The notes beneath the pieces are model-generated. The model was not told the DNA's origin. It ran no database searches and was given only the letters and a program-made list of their open reading frames with translations. A DNA stretch of 64,000 nucleotides, taken from an uncultured Bacteroidales bacterium. GTDB lineage: Bacteria; Bacteroidota; Bacteroidia; Bacteroidales; P3. Location: positions 182,173 to 246,172 of the forward strand of contig ONDE01000001.1 of the NCBI GenBank assembly GCA_900316515.1. The letters run 5' to 3'. The translations under genes were made by a program, and so were the position numbers. This document shows, piece by piece, positions 32,881-41,749 of this stretch (positions within the stretch are counted from its first letter, which is position 1; each line of letters begins with the position of its first letter).

Positions 32881-34578
32881 ATGAAACAACTCATCGAATG
32901 CGTGCCTAATATCAGTGAAGGCCGCAACATGGATATTATCAATCAGGTGACTGCCGAGATTGAAAAGGTCGATGGTGTGAAGCTCCTCGACGTAGATCCC
33001 GGTCAGACAACCAACCGCACCGTCATCACCTTCGTGGGTGAACCCGAGCCTGTGCTCGAGGCCGCCTATCAGGTGGTGAAGAAAGCTGCCGAACTTATCG
33101 ACATGACTCAGCACCACGGTGCCCACCCGCGTCAGGGTGCCACCGATGTATGTCCCCTTATCCCTGTCAGCAACATCACCATGGAAGAGGTGGTTGAATA
33201 TGCCCACAAGCTGGGCAAGCGTCTCGGCGAAGAACTGCAGATTCCCATTTACTGCTATGAGAACGCAGCCTTCATCCCCGAGCGTCGCAATCTGGCCTAC
33301 TGTCGTACCGGCGAGTATGAGAGCCTCAGCTCTCGTCTCGGCACCGAGCAGTGGAAGCCCGACTTCGGTCCCAATGCATGGAACGACCATACCGCCCATA
33401 CCGGTGCCACGCAGGTGGGTGCCCGCGACTTCCTCGTTGCCATCAACTACAACCTGAACACCACCAGCACCCGTCGTGCCAACGCCATTGCTTTCGATGT
33501 GCGCGAGAAAGGCCGTCCGAAACGTGAGGGTGGCAAGCCCAGCGGCAAGCCTATCAAGGATGAGAATGGCAAGACCATCATGATTCCCGGTACCCTGAAG
33601 GGCACCAAGGCCATCGGCTGGTATATCGAGGACTATGGCATTGCCCAGGTGTCCATGAATATCACCTCCATAAAGGTGGCTCCAGTGCACCTTTGCTTCG
33701 ACGAGGTGTGCCGCTGCGCAGCCAACCGCGGCCTTCGCGTTACCGGATGCGAGATTGTGGGTCTTATCCCCAAGAGCGTGCTTATTGACGCCGGCAAATA
33801 CTATTTGGCCAAACAGCAGCGCAGTCTCGGTGTCAGCGAAGACGAGATAATGAAGGTTGCCATCAAGAGCATGGGTCTCGATGACCTCAAGCCCTTCGAC
33901 CCCAAGGAGAAGGTTATAGAATTCCTCATTGAGGACCACAGCAAGAAAAAGCTTGTCGACCTCACCTGCACTGGTTTCTGCAACGAGACTGCCAGCGAAA
34001 GCCCGGCCCCTGGCGGTGGCAGTGTAAGCGCATATATGGGAGCCCTCGCAGCATCGCTTGGCACTATGGTGGCCAACCTCACCGGAGGCAAGGCTGCCTA
34101 CGACGATGAATGGGAGAAGTTCAGTGACGTGGCTGTCAAGGGTCAGGCTTTGAAGGACGAGTTGTTGCATCTGGTGGATGAGGATACCGCCGCCTTCAAC
34201 AAGATTATGGATGCCTTCGGTCTGCCCAAGAAGACCGACGAGGAGAAGGCTGCCCGCAGTGCTGCCATCCAGGAGGCTACCAAGTTCGCCACCGAGGTGC
34301 CGTTCCGCACTATGCAGCGTTCGCTTGAGGCTTTCGAGGTGTGCCGTGCCATGGTGGAATGGGGCAATCCCAACAGTGTCACCGACGGCGGCGTGGGAGC
34401 CCTCGCCGCACGTGCCGGTGTGATGGGTGCCCATCTCAACGTCAAGATCAACGCTTCCTCGCTCAAGGACGAAGCCTTCAAGGCCGACATCCTCGCCCGT
34501 GCACAAAAAATCGAGGACGAGGCAATAAAGCAGGAAGCCGAGATACTAAAGATGGTAAACGAGAAGATTGGTTTATAA
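32881..34578 (+). CDS. ftcD: Glutamate formimidoyltransferase / formimino-THF cyclodeaminase
   Basis: Bifunctional enzyme that moves the formimino group of formiminoglutamate (from histidine breakdown) to THF and releases ammonia. The transferase part (residues 1-~310) begins LIECVPNISEGRN and has HHGAHPRQGATDVCPL around the catalytic His; the cyclodeaminase part (~345-560) shows SESPAPGGGSVSAYMG and VTDGGVGALAAR. 565 residues, the usual fused length. No other histidine-utilisation gene is nearby. A 41-residue lipoprotein gene starts 1 base after the stop. Confidence 0.96.
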   Translation: MKQLIECVPNISEGRNMDIINQVTAEIEKVDGVKLLDVDPGQTTNRTVITFVGEPEPVLEAAYQVVKKAAELIDMTQHHGAHPRQGATDVCPLIPVSNITMEEVVEYAHKLGKRLGEELQIPIYCYENAAFIPERRNLAYCRTGEYESLSSRLGTEQWKPDFGPNAWNDHTAHTGATQVGARDFLVAINYNLNTTSTRRANAIAFDVREKGRPKREGGKPSGKPIKDENGKTIMIPGTLKGTKAIGWYIEDYGIAQVSMNITSIKVAPVHLCFDEVCRCAANRGLRVTGCEIVGLIPKSVLIDAGKYYLAKQQRSLGVSEDEIMKVAIKSMGLDDLKPFDPKEKVIEFLIEDHSKKKLVDLTCTGFCNETASESPAPGGGSVSAYMGALAASLGTMVANLTGGKAAYDDEWEKFSDVAVKGQALKDELLHLVDEDTAAFNKIMDAFGLPKKTDEEKAARSAAIQEATKFATEVPFRTMQRSLEAFEVCRAMVEWGNPNSVTDGGVGALAARAGVMGAHLNVKINASSLKDEAFKADILARAQKIEDEAIKQEAEILKMVNEKIGL

Positions 34579-34579
34579 T

Positions 34580-34705
34580 ATGAAAAAGAAAACTTTTGCT
34601 CTCATGGCTTTAGTGCTTATGCTGGCTACTTTCGCTGCCAGCTGCACTCATCACACTTGCCCCGCCTACCGCGGTTCTGTTGTGATGGCCGAAGTCGTTG
34701 AGTAA
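34580..34705 (+). CDS. Tiny lipoprotein (41 residues)
   Basis: ATG at 34580 and TAA at 34703-34705 frame a classic lipoprotein signal (MKKKTFALMALVLMLATFAA then SC) and a mature peptide of about 21 residues with the motif CPAYRG. The lipobox, the single-base spacing to ftcD and the clean stop make it a likely real gene. The role is unknown. Confidence 0.65.
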   Translation: MKKKTFALMALVLMLATFAASCTHHTCPAYRGSVVMAEVVE

Positions 34706-34777
34706 CACACAAAGACCGATAGCATGACCCGGTCACAGGATGCACAGGCTTCCTGTGATTGGGTTTTTGTCGATATT

Positions 34778-37243
34778 ATGGAAGACCAGGAGGTATATTA
34801 CATCGACGTGCTGTTGCCGTTGCACTTGCCCGGCACTTACACCTACCGTGTGCCACGCGAAATAAACAACGAGGTGGCGGTGGGGAAGAGGGTTGTAGTA
34901 CAGTTCGGCGCAAAGAGTGACAAGATGTATTCGGCACTTGTGCGCCGCATACATACTACAGCGCCGAAATGGAAGTCGAAGTATATACTCTCGGTTCTTG
35001 ACGATGAGCCCGTGGTCACAGAAAGACAAATGGAGTTCTGGGAATGGATGGCTCGCTACTATATGTGTTATCCGGGCGACGTGATGGCTGTGGCAATGCC
35101 AGCAGGCATGAAGCTTGCCAGCGAGAGCGCCGTCTCGATACATCCCGATTTCGATGGGGAACTGTCGAGGCTAACCAAATATGAGTTGCAGATTGTCAAC
35201 CTCCTTGTGGAGCATCCAGTGATGAGAGTGCTCGACATCAGCCGCGCCATCGGTGTGCAGAAAATAATGCCGCTCATACGTACCATGATTGAGCGCGAGG
35301 TGGTTGTGATGGACGAGGAACTGCGTGAACGTTTTGTGCCTCGCAAGTCGGTATATGTGCGTATGGCTGACGAATACTCGTCGGAGGATGCACAGCGAGC
35401 CTTGTTTGACGACTTGGAGCGCAAACATCGACACAAGCAGGTTGAATTGCTGATGCAGTATATGCAGTTGTCGCATTTCTGCAAAGATCCGGTAGCCAAG
35501 CGTACACTTCCTGCAGGCAGCGCAATGCAGACACTATTGAAAAACGGTATTCTGGTAGCCGAGGAGCGTGTGGAGAGTCGTTTGCGCGATTACTCCGAAA
35601 GCGAACTCACGCCAGTAGCATCAATAGTGCTCAACGACGAGCAGCAGCAAGCTTTTTCCAATATAAAATCAAACCAAAAGGCGGTAAGTCTTCTTCACGG
35701 TGTCACCTCATCGGGGAAGACCGAGGTCTATATCAAGCTTATAGACGAGCAGGTGCGTGCTGGGCATCAGGTACTTTTCCTCCTGCCCGAGATAGCGCTC
35801 ACTTCACAAATCATCAACCGTCTGCGCCGTTACTTTGGCGACAAGGTAGGGGTGTACCATTCGCGATTCTCTGCTTCGCAGCGCGTAGAGGTATGGCGTC
35901 GCACACAAGCCGAAGAAGAAGGCCGCTATCAGGTACTGCTCGGCGCTCGCAGTGCGCTGTTTCTACCATTTAGCGACCTTAGCCTTGTCATAGTCGATGA
36001 GGAACACGATGCTTCCTATAAACAGCAAGATCCTGCGCCGCGCTATCATGCACGCGATGCAGCCGTATATCTTGCGCATCTCTGGGGGGCACGGACCGTA
36101 CTTGGTAGTGCCACGCCTAGCATCGAGACATACCATAATGCCGTCACTGGGAAATATGGCCTTGCCGAGATGCATAGCCGTTATGGAGGTTTCAGTTTGC
36201 CTAAGGTGGTGTGTGTCGACATGAAGAAGGCCGGTAAAGAAGGGCATGTTCGTGGCCATTTCAGCGACACGCTCCTTGATGCTATCCGCGAAGCGTTGGC
36301 CCATCGACAGCAGGTGATACTATACCAGAACCGGCGTGGTTTTGCCCTCAGGCTCGAATGCGACGAATGTCACCAAATACCACAGTGTATCCATTGCGAC
36401 GTGTCGCTAGTGTATCACAAGGCGAGCAACTCGCTTCGGTGCCACTATTGTGGATATTCTATACCAGTGCCTGCCGAATGCCCTGCCTGCCATTCCACAC
36501 GTCTGCGGATGGTGGGTGTGGGTACCGAACGCATCGAAGAGGATTTGCAGATATTTTTCCCCGAAGCGAGGGTTGCGCGTATGGATCTCGATACCACTCT
36601 GCAGAAGAACCAGTACATGGAATTGCTCAACGATTTTGCCGAGCATCGTATCGACATTCTGGTTGGTACACAGATGGTCACCAAGGGTTTGGATTTTGAA
36701 AATGTGAGTGTGGTCGGTGTGGTCAATGCCGACAATCTTATTAACTATCCAAACTTCCGCTCATACGAACGTGCTTTCCAGCAACTGACGCAAGTCAGCG
36801 GTCGCGCCGGCCGCCACGGCGACGCTGGACGAGTCATCATACAGACCTACAACCCTGCACACCAGATATTGCAGAAGGTTGAAGACAACGACTACTGTGG
36901 TCTTTACGGCGACCAAGACAACGAACGCCGAGTGTTCCGCTATCCGCCTTATTACCGATTGGTGGAAGTAACGTTGAAGCATCGCGAGAGTGATGTGCTG
37001 AATCAGGCATCCGACTGGTTGGCGGCACGAATGCGTGCCCTTTTTGGCAATCGTGTCATGGGACCGGAATACCCGTTGGTGAGCCGAGTCAGGGCATTGT
37101 ATCTCAAGACGGTCACTGTCCGTTTCGAGCGCACGGAGAATATTGCCGACGCCAAAAGACTGATGATACAGATGGCCGATGACTTGGTGAAACAGGAAGG
37201 TTGGGGAAGGGTGTCTGTCAACTTTGATGTGGATCCTTATTAA
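34778..37243 (+). CDS. priA: Primosomal protein N' (PriA helicase)
   Basis: Restarts stalled replication forks. Domains: an N-terminal DNA-binding part, helicase with Walker A GVTSSGKTEVY and DEEHD box, a zinc-binding insertion with paired cysteines (CDECHQIPQCIHC, CHYCGYS, CPACHS), and a C-terminal domain with GRAGRHGDAGRVIIQT. I choose the ATG at 34778 (MEDQEVYYIDVLLP), since the family starts here; an in-frame ATG at 34724 would add 18 unconserved residues. It ends at a bidirectional terminator shared with adk. Confidence 0.95.
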   Translation: MEDQEVYYIDVLLPLHLPGTYTYRVPREINNEVAVGKRVVVQFGAKSDKMYSALVRRIHTTAPKWKSKYILSVLDDEPVVTERQMEFWEWMARYYMCYPGDVMAVAMPAGMKLASESAVSIHPDFDGELSRLTKYELQIVNLLVEHPVMRVLDISRAIGVQKIMPLIRTMIEREVVVMDEELRERFVPRKSVYVRMADEYSSEDAQRALFDDLERKHRHKQVELLMQYMQLSHFCKDPVAKRTLPAGSAMQTLLKNGILVAEERVESRLRDYSESELTPVASIVLNDEQQQAFSNIKSNQKAVSLLHGVTSSGKTEVYIKLIDEQVRAGHQVLFLLPEIALTSQIINRLRRYFGDKVGVYHSRFSASQRVEVWRRTQAEEEGRYQVLLGARSALFLPFSDLSLVIVDEEHDASYKQQDPAPRYHARDAAVYLAHLWGARTVLGSATPSIETYHNAVTGKYGLAEMHSRYGGFSLPKVVCVDMKKAGKEGHVRGHFSDTLLDAIREALAHRQQVILYQNRRGFALRLECDECHQIPQCIHCDVSLVYHKASNSLRCHYCGYSIPVPAECPACHSTRLRMVGVGTERIEEDLQIFFPEARVARMDLDTTLQKNQYMELLNDFAEHRIDILVGTQMVTKGLDFENVSVVGVVNADNLINYPNFRSYERAFQQLTQVSGRAGRHGDAGRVIIQTYNPAHQILQKVEDNDYCGLYGDQDNERRVFRYPPYYRLVEVTLKHRESDVLNQASDWLAARMRALFGNRVMGPEYPLVSRVRALYLKTVTVRFERTENIADAKRLMIQMADDLVKQEGWGRVSVNFDVDPY

Positions 37244-37247
37244 TTAT

Positions 37248-37285
37248 AAAAAGAAATCCCGAGCCTTGGCTCGGGATTTCTTTTT
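37248..37285. terminator. Bidirectional terminator between priA and adk
   Basis: A perfect 16-bp stem AAAAAGAAATCCCGAG (37248-37263) pairs with 37270-37285 across a 6-base loop; A5 and T5 tracts on both sides make it work on both strands. Confidence 0.92.
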
Positions 37286-37304
37286 ATTGGCTGAAGTGTG
37301 ATTG

Positions 37305-37862
37305 TCAGCCTATGGCCTGGCGGATGCGTGCGGCGATGTCTTCGATGGAACCGAGACCGTCAACGATGCGCTGTTTACCCTGGGCGGCGTAGTAGTCGGC
37401 CACGGGTTTGGTCTTGTTGTTATATTCCTGCAGGCGATTGTTGATGGTGGCCTCATTGTCGTCGGCGCGGCCTTGAATCTTGGCGCGCTCCAACAGACGG
37501 CGCATCAGTTCGTCTTTAGGCACTTCGAGTTGCACCATGCAGGTTAGGCTGCGTCCGTATTTGGCGAGCAGTTTGTCGAGCACTTCGGCCTGGGCGACGG
37601 TGCGGGGGAAGCCGTCGAAGAGCATGCCCTTCGTGTCGGCGGCGATGGCTTTGTCCATCATCTCCACCACGATATCGTCGCTTACCAGCTGGCCGTTGTC
37701 CATGATGTTCTTGATACGGAGGCCTAGTTCTGTCTGCTCAGCGATTTCTTTGCGGAGAAGGTCGCCTGTGGAGACGTGGGTGAGGCCGTAGGTCTCGACT
37801 ATGAAGTCGCTCTGGGTGCCTTTACCGGCGCCTGGGGCTCCGAAAATGACGATGTTTTTCAT
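37305..37862 (-). CDS. adk: Adenylate kinase
   Basis: Interconverts ATP + AMP and 2 ADP. P-loop FGAPGAGKGTQSDF, the AMP-binding STGDLLRKE and DGFPRTVAQAE motifs, and a short LID (RRLLERAKIQGRADD) without zinc cysteines. 185 residues is the short form. Last gene of the nrnA-FKBP-FKBP-adk set, 14 bp after the FKBP gene. Confidence 0.97.
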   Translation of the reverse strand: MKNIVIFGAPGAGKGTQSDFIVETYGLTHVSTGDLLRKEIAEQTELGLRIKNIMDNGQLVSDDIVVEMMDKAIAADTKGMLFDGFPRTVAQAEVLDKLLAKYGRSLTCMVQLEVPKDELMRRLLERAKIQGRADDNEATINNRLQEYNNKTKPVADYYAAQGKQRIVDGLGSIEDIAARIRQAIG

Positions 37863-37876
37863 AGTGGTATTGGAAG

Positions 37877-38785
37877 TTATTTTACGCTGACGATTTCAAT
37901 GTCGAACACCAGAGGTGCGTAGGGAGGAATCATCTCACCGGCACCACGAGAGCCATAGCCGAGGGCCGAGGGAATGATGAGCTGTAGGATAGAACCTTCG
38001 GGCTGACCATTGATGCCGTCTTCCCAGCCTTTGATAAGGCCCATCTGGCCAACGGTGTAGCTGAGGGGTTCGTAGGTACGTTCGGGGGTGTAGATGTTGC
38101 CGCGTTTGGCATCGCTCTCAACGCTCGAATCGAACATGGTGCCGTCGAGGAGGCTACCGGTGTAGTTGATGGCGACTTTCTTGCCGGCAGCGACTTTGGG
38201 TCCGTTGCCTTTTTTCTTTACGATGACATAGAGGCCATCGGCATTGGGCTTGGCATTGATGTTGTTTTCGCTGATGTAGGTGGCAATGGCGTCAGGTTCG
38301 CCTTGCTGACGCTGCTGCATCTCGGCCATGAAGTTGGCTTGCTCCTGCATGATTTCGTCTTTGGTGACGATGTCCTGGAGGGAGATTTCGTAGTAGATCT
38401 TCATGCCTTTGCCCGGCTGGTAGTAGGGGGGCATCTGGTTTGGCTGGAGGAATTTGGCGAGGGTGTCGGCTTCGATGGCGAAGGTGGCTTTGTCGCCGAT
38501 GTGCATCATCAGCAAGCCTTCGTAGAGGTCGCCGTCGAAAGTTTTGGTGGCCTGCATGATGCGGCCAGCGTTGCCGACGTTGCTAAATGTTTCGGTGGTG
38601 TCGAATCGGATAGTCATCTCACCGACGAGCACGTCGCCCTCCTGCACCTGCTGAGCATTCTTGTTCTGTTTTTCGAATTTGTACATCAGGCCGTTGTCGG
38701 TGGTTTTGAAACCGTTGCCACCGCAGGCAGCGAGCATTGTTGCTGCGACCACTAATAAAGTGGCCAGTTTGATTTGTTTTTTCAT
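37877..38785 (-). CDS. FKBP-type peptidyl-prolyl isomerase lipoprotein
   Basis: Lipoprotein signal (LVVAATMLAAC) and two FKBP-like regions: a degenerate one at ~35-140 and a canonical C-terminal one at ~195-302 (INYTGSLLDGTMFDSS, GLIKGWEDGINGQPEGS, LIIPSALGYGSRGAG, PPYAPLVFDIEIVSVK). It should fold proteins in the periplasm, anchored in a membrane. Its ATG overlaps the stop of the upstream FKBP-like gene (ATGA). Confidence 0.93.
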   Translation of the reverse strand: MKKQIKLATLLVVAATMLAACGGNGFKTTDNGLMYKFEKQNKNAQQVQEGDVLVGEMTIRFDTTETFSNVGNAGRIMQATKTFDGDLYEGLLMMHIGDKATFAIEADTLAKFLQPNQMPPYYQPGKGMKIYYEISLQDIVTKDEIMQEQANFMAEMQQRQQGEPDAIATYISENNINAKPNADGLYVIVKKKGNGPKVAAGKKVAINYTGSLLDGTMFDSSVESDAKRGNIYTPERTYEPLSYTVGQMGLIKGWEDGINGQPEGSILQLIIPSALGYGSRGAGEMIPPYAPLVFDIEIVSVK

Positions 38786-39333
38786 TGTTGTGTGATGTTA
38801 TTTATTGTTATTTTATATACAAGTATCATTCGTGATGTTATGCGGTCGCCGTCGCCGATGACGCCGAAGGCTTGTTCCGACGGGACGATGACGGTGGCAT
38901 TGTCGCCGATGGCGAGGTAAAGGAGTGCTTCGTCGACACCGCGGTTGGGTTGTGCACGGCCAATGACGACGGTGTCGCAGAGGTTGTTGTATATGGGGTC
39001 GCCGCCGATGCTTTCGACGTTGTAGCGTAATTCGACAGTGTCGCCGATGGTAAGTTGCGAGTGGGGAGTGTCAGGTTGGGTATTATCGGTCATCAGCCGG
39101 CTGCCGCCGGGGAGGGATTGCATTTTCCAGTTGCGGCGGGAGAGGTAGGCATCGATTTGTGTTTCTTCGCTTTGAGCTATGATACGGTTGGCATTGATGC
39201 GATTTTCCAACAGGGGATCGGAGTGGTGGTCTTCGATTTCGACTACAGGTATCTGCCGACAGGCGGTCAGCAGTAACAAAGGCAGCACAAGCAGCAGCGA
39301 AAGGCGACGTAATATGGGATTTCCGATTTTCAT
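38782..39333 (-). CDS. FKBP-like lipoprotein
   Basis: A lipoprotein (LLLVLPLLLLTAC) with one FKBP-like domain at ~95-184: LTIGDTVELRYNVES, GVDEALLYLAIGDNATVIVPSEQAFG. Key aromatic active-site residues of FKBP are poorly kept, so it may be a chaperone rather than an isomerase; it is similar in layout to GldI-like proteins. The start is the ATG at 39333, sharing its A with the nrnA stop (TGATG). Confidence 0.8.
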   Translation of the reverse strand: MKIGNPILRRLSLLLVLPLLLLTACRQIPVVEIEDHHSDPLLENRINANRIIAQSEETQIDAYLSRRNWKMQSLPGGSRLMTDNTQPDTPHSQLTIGDTVELRYNVESIGGDPIYNNLCDTVVIGRAQPNRGVDEALLYLAIGDNATVIVPSEQAFGVIGDGDRITSRMILVYKITINNITQQ

Positions 39334-40367
39334 CAATCAACTTTCAGTTTTCTTTTTACTGCTTTTACTGTGTCGTCGAGCGAGAGGGTGCTTGTGGCGC
39401 CTGCGGCACGTTTGTGGCCACCGCCGCCAAAGAGTTCGGCGGCGAGTCGGTTGACGTCGTAGTGTTTCTTTGAGCGCAGGGAGAGCCGAACCTTGCCTTC
39501 TTCTTCACGAACTAATATGCCGCAGTCGATGGCACGCAGTTTCATGACTTCGTTGATGAGGCCGGTGAGTTCGGCACTTTCTACGCCGAAGGCTTTCATG
39601 TCTGCAGAACGGATGACCATGAGGGCTATTTCTTGCTCGGGATAGAGAGTGAGAAGGTCGGCGATGGCGTGACCGAAGAAGCGTAGCCGCGGCAGTGTGA
39701 AGACATTCTTGATTTGGCGGTTTATCTCCATCGGGTCGATGCCGAAAGCCAGCAGGTTGGCTGCAGCCAGATAAAGGCTTGGACGGTCGTTGCTGTAACT
39801 GAAGGTGCCGGTGTCGGTGCAGATACCAGTATAGAGGCATGTGGCGGCTTGGAGCGAGAAGATGTCGTTGCCGAAAGCGGAGTGCATAACCCAGTAGACG
39901 AGTTCGCAGGTTGAGGAGATGTCTGGTTCGGAAACGCAGATGTTCCAATTGTCAGGGTTGGCGTTTTCGTGATGGTCGAGGAGCAGCTTTTGCGTTTTTG
40001 ACTTGAGTAGTGTTTCGGAGAGAGAACCGGTGCGGTCGGGGTCGTTGAGGTCAAGGCAGACGATGAGGTCGGCGGCAGCAAAGGCACAACGGCAGACAGC
40101 GCTTTGGCGTTTGCCATCGACAATCATGTTGGTTCCGGGGAGCCAGTCGAGTTCGTCGGGAACGCCGTCGGGGAGTATGGGGGTTACTTCGGCCGAGGTG
40201 GCTTTGTTCAGGAGGTGGAACATGCCAAGGACAGAGCCTACGGCGTCGCCGTCGGCGTTAGTGTGTGCCACTAGAGCTATGCGGCGTGCGGAAGAGAGTG
40301 CGTCGTGAATGGCGACGGGGTTCCATCCGTGGTCGAAGGATATAGTGCTGTTGTGTTCAATCTGCAT
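39333..40367 (-). CDS. nrnA: DHH-family phosphoesterase, NrnA-like (oligoribonuclease / pAp phosphatase)
   Basis: Degrades nanoRNAs and pAp. The DHH domain shows ALVAHTNADGDAVGS, CLDLNDPDRTG and the DHH motif LLLDHHENANPDN; the C-terminal DHHA1 domain ends in LFGGGGHKRAAGA. Start taken at the ATG at 40367 (MQIEHNSTISFDHGW), because an in-frame ATG at 40415 overlaps the -7 box. First gene of a four-gene operon with the two FKBP lipoproteins and adk. Confidence 0.92.
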   Translation of the reverse strand: MQIEHNSTISFDHGWNPVAIHDALSSARRIALVAHTNADGDAVGSVLGMFHLLNKATSAEVTPILPDGVPDELDWLPGTNMIVDGKRQSAVCRCAFAAADLIVCLDLNDPDRTGSLSETLLKSKTQKLLLDHHENANPDNWNICVSEPDISSTCELVYWVMHSAFGNDIFSLQAATCLYTGICTDTGTFSYSNDRPSLYLAAANLLAFGIDPMEINRQIKNVFTLPRLRFFGHAIADLLTLYPEQEIALMVIRSADMKAFGVESAELTGLINEVMKLRAIDCGILVREEEGKVRLSLRSKKHYDVNRLAAELFGGGGHKRAAGATSTLSLDDTVKAVKRKLKVD

Positions 40368-40383
40368 GTGGCACAAGTAATTA

Positions 40384-40421
40384 TCGGCCTCGAGGCCGAT
40401 TTGTTTGCTCTGCAAAGATAC
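40384..40421 (-). promoter_or_regulatory. nrnA promoter -7 box and leader palindrome
   Basis: TATCTTTG on the minus strand (40421-40414) is followed in the leader by a perfect 18-bp palindrome ATCGGCCTCGAGGCCGAT (40401-40384), ending 16 bases before the start codon. It may be an operator or an mRNA hairpin. Confidence 0.6.
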
Positions 40422-40578
40422 AACCTTTTTTAATATAATTTAGAAATAATAAAAAAATAGTGCAAGTGGGAGGATGGGATAACGGGCGATTAACAAAAAA
40501 AAATTAACATTTGCACAATAAAATGCAATAAACGATGTTATAGGAGTACGAAATAGGTGAATATTTTTTCAAGAAGGT

Positions 40579-41031
40579 ATGAAAGCAGAGATTAAGACAG
40601 CAAGAGGCACGATGCATGTGACGTTGTATGATGAGGCGGTGCCGAACACGGTGGCGAATTTTGTGAAACTTGCCAAGAGCGGTTTCTATGACGGTTTGCG
40701 TTTTCACCGTGTGATACCTGGTTTTGTGATTCAAGGTGGATGCCCATATAGCCGCAATGTGGGTGATCCGAGGACTGGTATGGGAGGTCCGGGATGGACA
40801 ATCAAGTGCGAGACTTCGGCGGGGATGCAGAGGCACGACCGCGGTGTGCTGAGTATGGCACATGCCGGCAAGGACACCGGTGGGAGTCAGTTTTTTGTAT
40901 GTCACAACCGTGAAAACACGCAGCACCTGGATGGTGTTCACACCTGTTTCGGCCGTGTTGACGAGGAGGATTGGCCGGTGATTGACGCAATCCGAGCAAA
41001 CGATGTTATTGAAAGCATTAAAATCATTTGA
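40579..41031 (+). CDS. Cyclophilin-type peptidyl-prolyl isomerase
   Basis: A compact 150-residue single-domain cyclophilin, without signal peptide and therefore cytoplasmic. The core runs [15 protein letters not shown], then [20 protein letters not shown] and [12 protein letters not shown], with the catalytic Arg of FHRV and the QFF segment. The response-regulator gene follows with a 2-base gap. Confidence 0.95.
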   Translation: MKAEIKTARGTMHVTLYDEAVPNTVANFVKLAKSGFYDGLRFHRVIPGFVIQGGCPYSRNVGDPRTGMGGPGWTIKCETSAGMQRHDRGVLSMAHAGKDTGGSQFFVCHNRENTQHLDGVHTCFGRVDEEDWPVIDAIRANDVIESIKII

Positions 41032-41033
41032 AT

Positions 41034-41726
41034 ATGAATCTTGGAATTAAACTTTTGGTTGCAGAAGACGACCCGAATCTGGGTACGATTCTGAAGGCTT
41101 ATCTTACGCAGAAGGGCTACACTGTGGTGTGGGCAAAGGATGGCGAGGAAGCCATGAAGAGTTTTGACGAGGAAGATGTGGATGCGTGTATCCTTGATGT
41201 TATGATGCCTGTGAAGGATGGTTTCACTGTGGCAAAGGAGATAAGGAAGGTTGACAAGAAAGTGCCTATTATTTTCCTGACGGCGAAGAATCTGGAAGCC
41301 GACAAGCTGAAAGGTTTCGAGGTTGGGGCGGACGATTATATCACCAAGCCGTTCTCGATGGAGGAGTTGTTGGCTCGCCTTGGCGCGACGATGCGTCGTA
41401 GCTTCAACGAGGACCGCCCTGACAAGAATGTGTTCAAGATAGGTGAGTTTACGTTCGATTATCTGCACCAGACGCTGACTATAGGCGAGGAGATGCAGAG
41501 GTTGACGGCTAAGGAGTGTGATTTGCTGAGAATGTTCGCCATCAATTTTGGACAATTGGTCGATCGCAATACTACGTTGCAGAGGATTTGGAAGGACGAC
41601 AGCTATTTTGCCGCCCGCAGTATGGATGTGTATATCACAAAATTGAGAAAATACCTGAAGGCTGACCCGACAGTGGAGATTGTGAATGTGCATGGTGTGG
41701 GGTTCAAGTTGACGCATAAAGAATAA
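41034..41726 (+). CDS. rprY: OmpR-family response regulator (RprY-like)
   Basis: Receiver domain (residues 1-~120) with the phosphorylated Asp in DACILDVMMP, Lys in ITKPFS; a winged-helix DNA-binding domain follows (LTAKECDLLRMFAIN, SMDVYITKLRKYLK). Most like RprY of Bacteroides. The matching histidine kinase, often adjacent, is absent here: flanking genes are a cyclophilin and a metallo-hydrolase. I use the ATG at 41034. Confidence 0.9.
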   Translation: MNLGIKLLVAEDDPNLGTILKAYLTQKGYTVVWAKDGEEAMKSFDEEDVDACILDVMMPVKDGFTVAKEIRKVDKKVPIIFLTAKNLEADKLKGFEVGADDYITKPFSMEELLARLGATMRRSFNEDRPDKNVFKIGEFTFDYLHQTLTIGEEMQRLTAKECDLLRMFAINFGQLVDRNTTLQRIWKDDSYFAARSMDVYITKLRKYLKADPTVEIVNVHGVGFKLTHKE

Positions 41727-41749
41727 CAGGATTGCATGAGTGGTTTGTG

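Noticed and set aside
32857..34506. Long open frame (549 codons) antisense to ftcD
   Set aside because: ftcD is a clear full-length conserved enzyme; the antisense product shows no domain.
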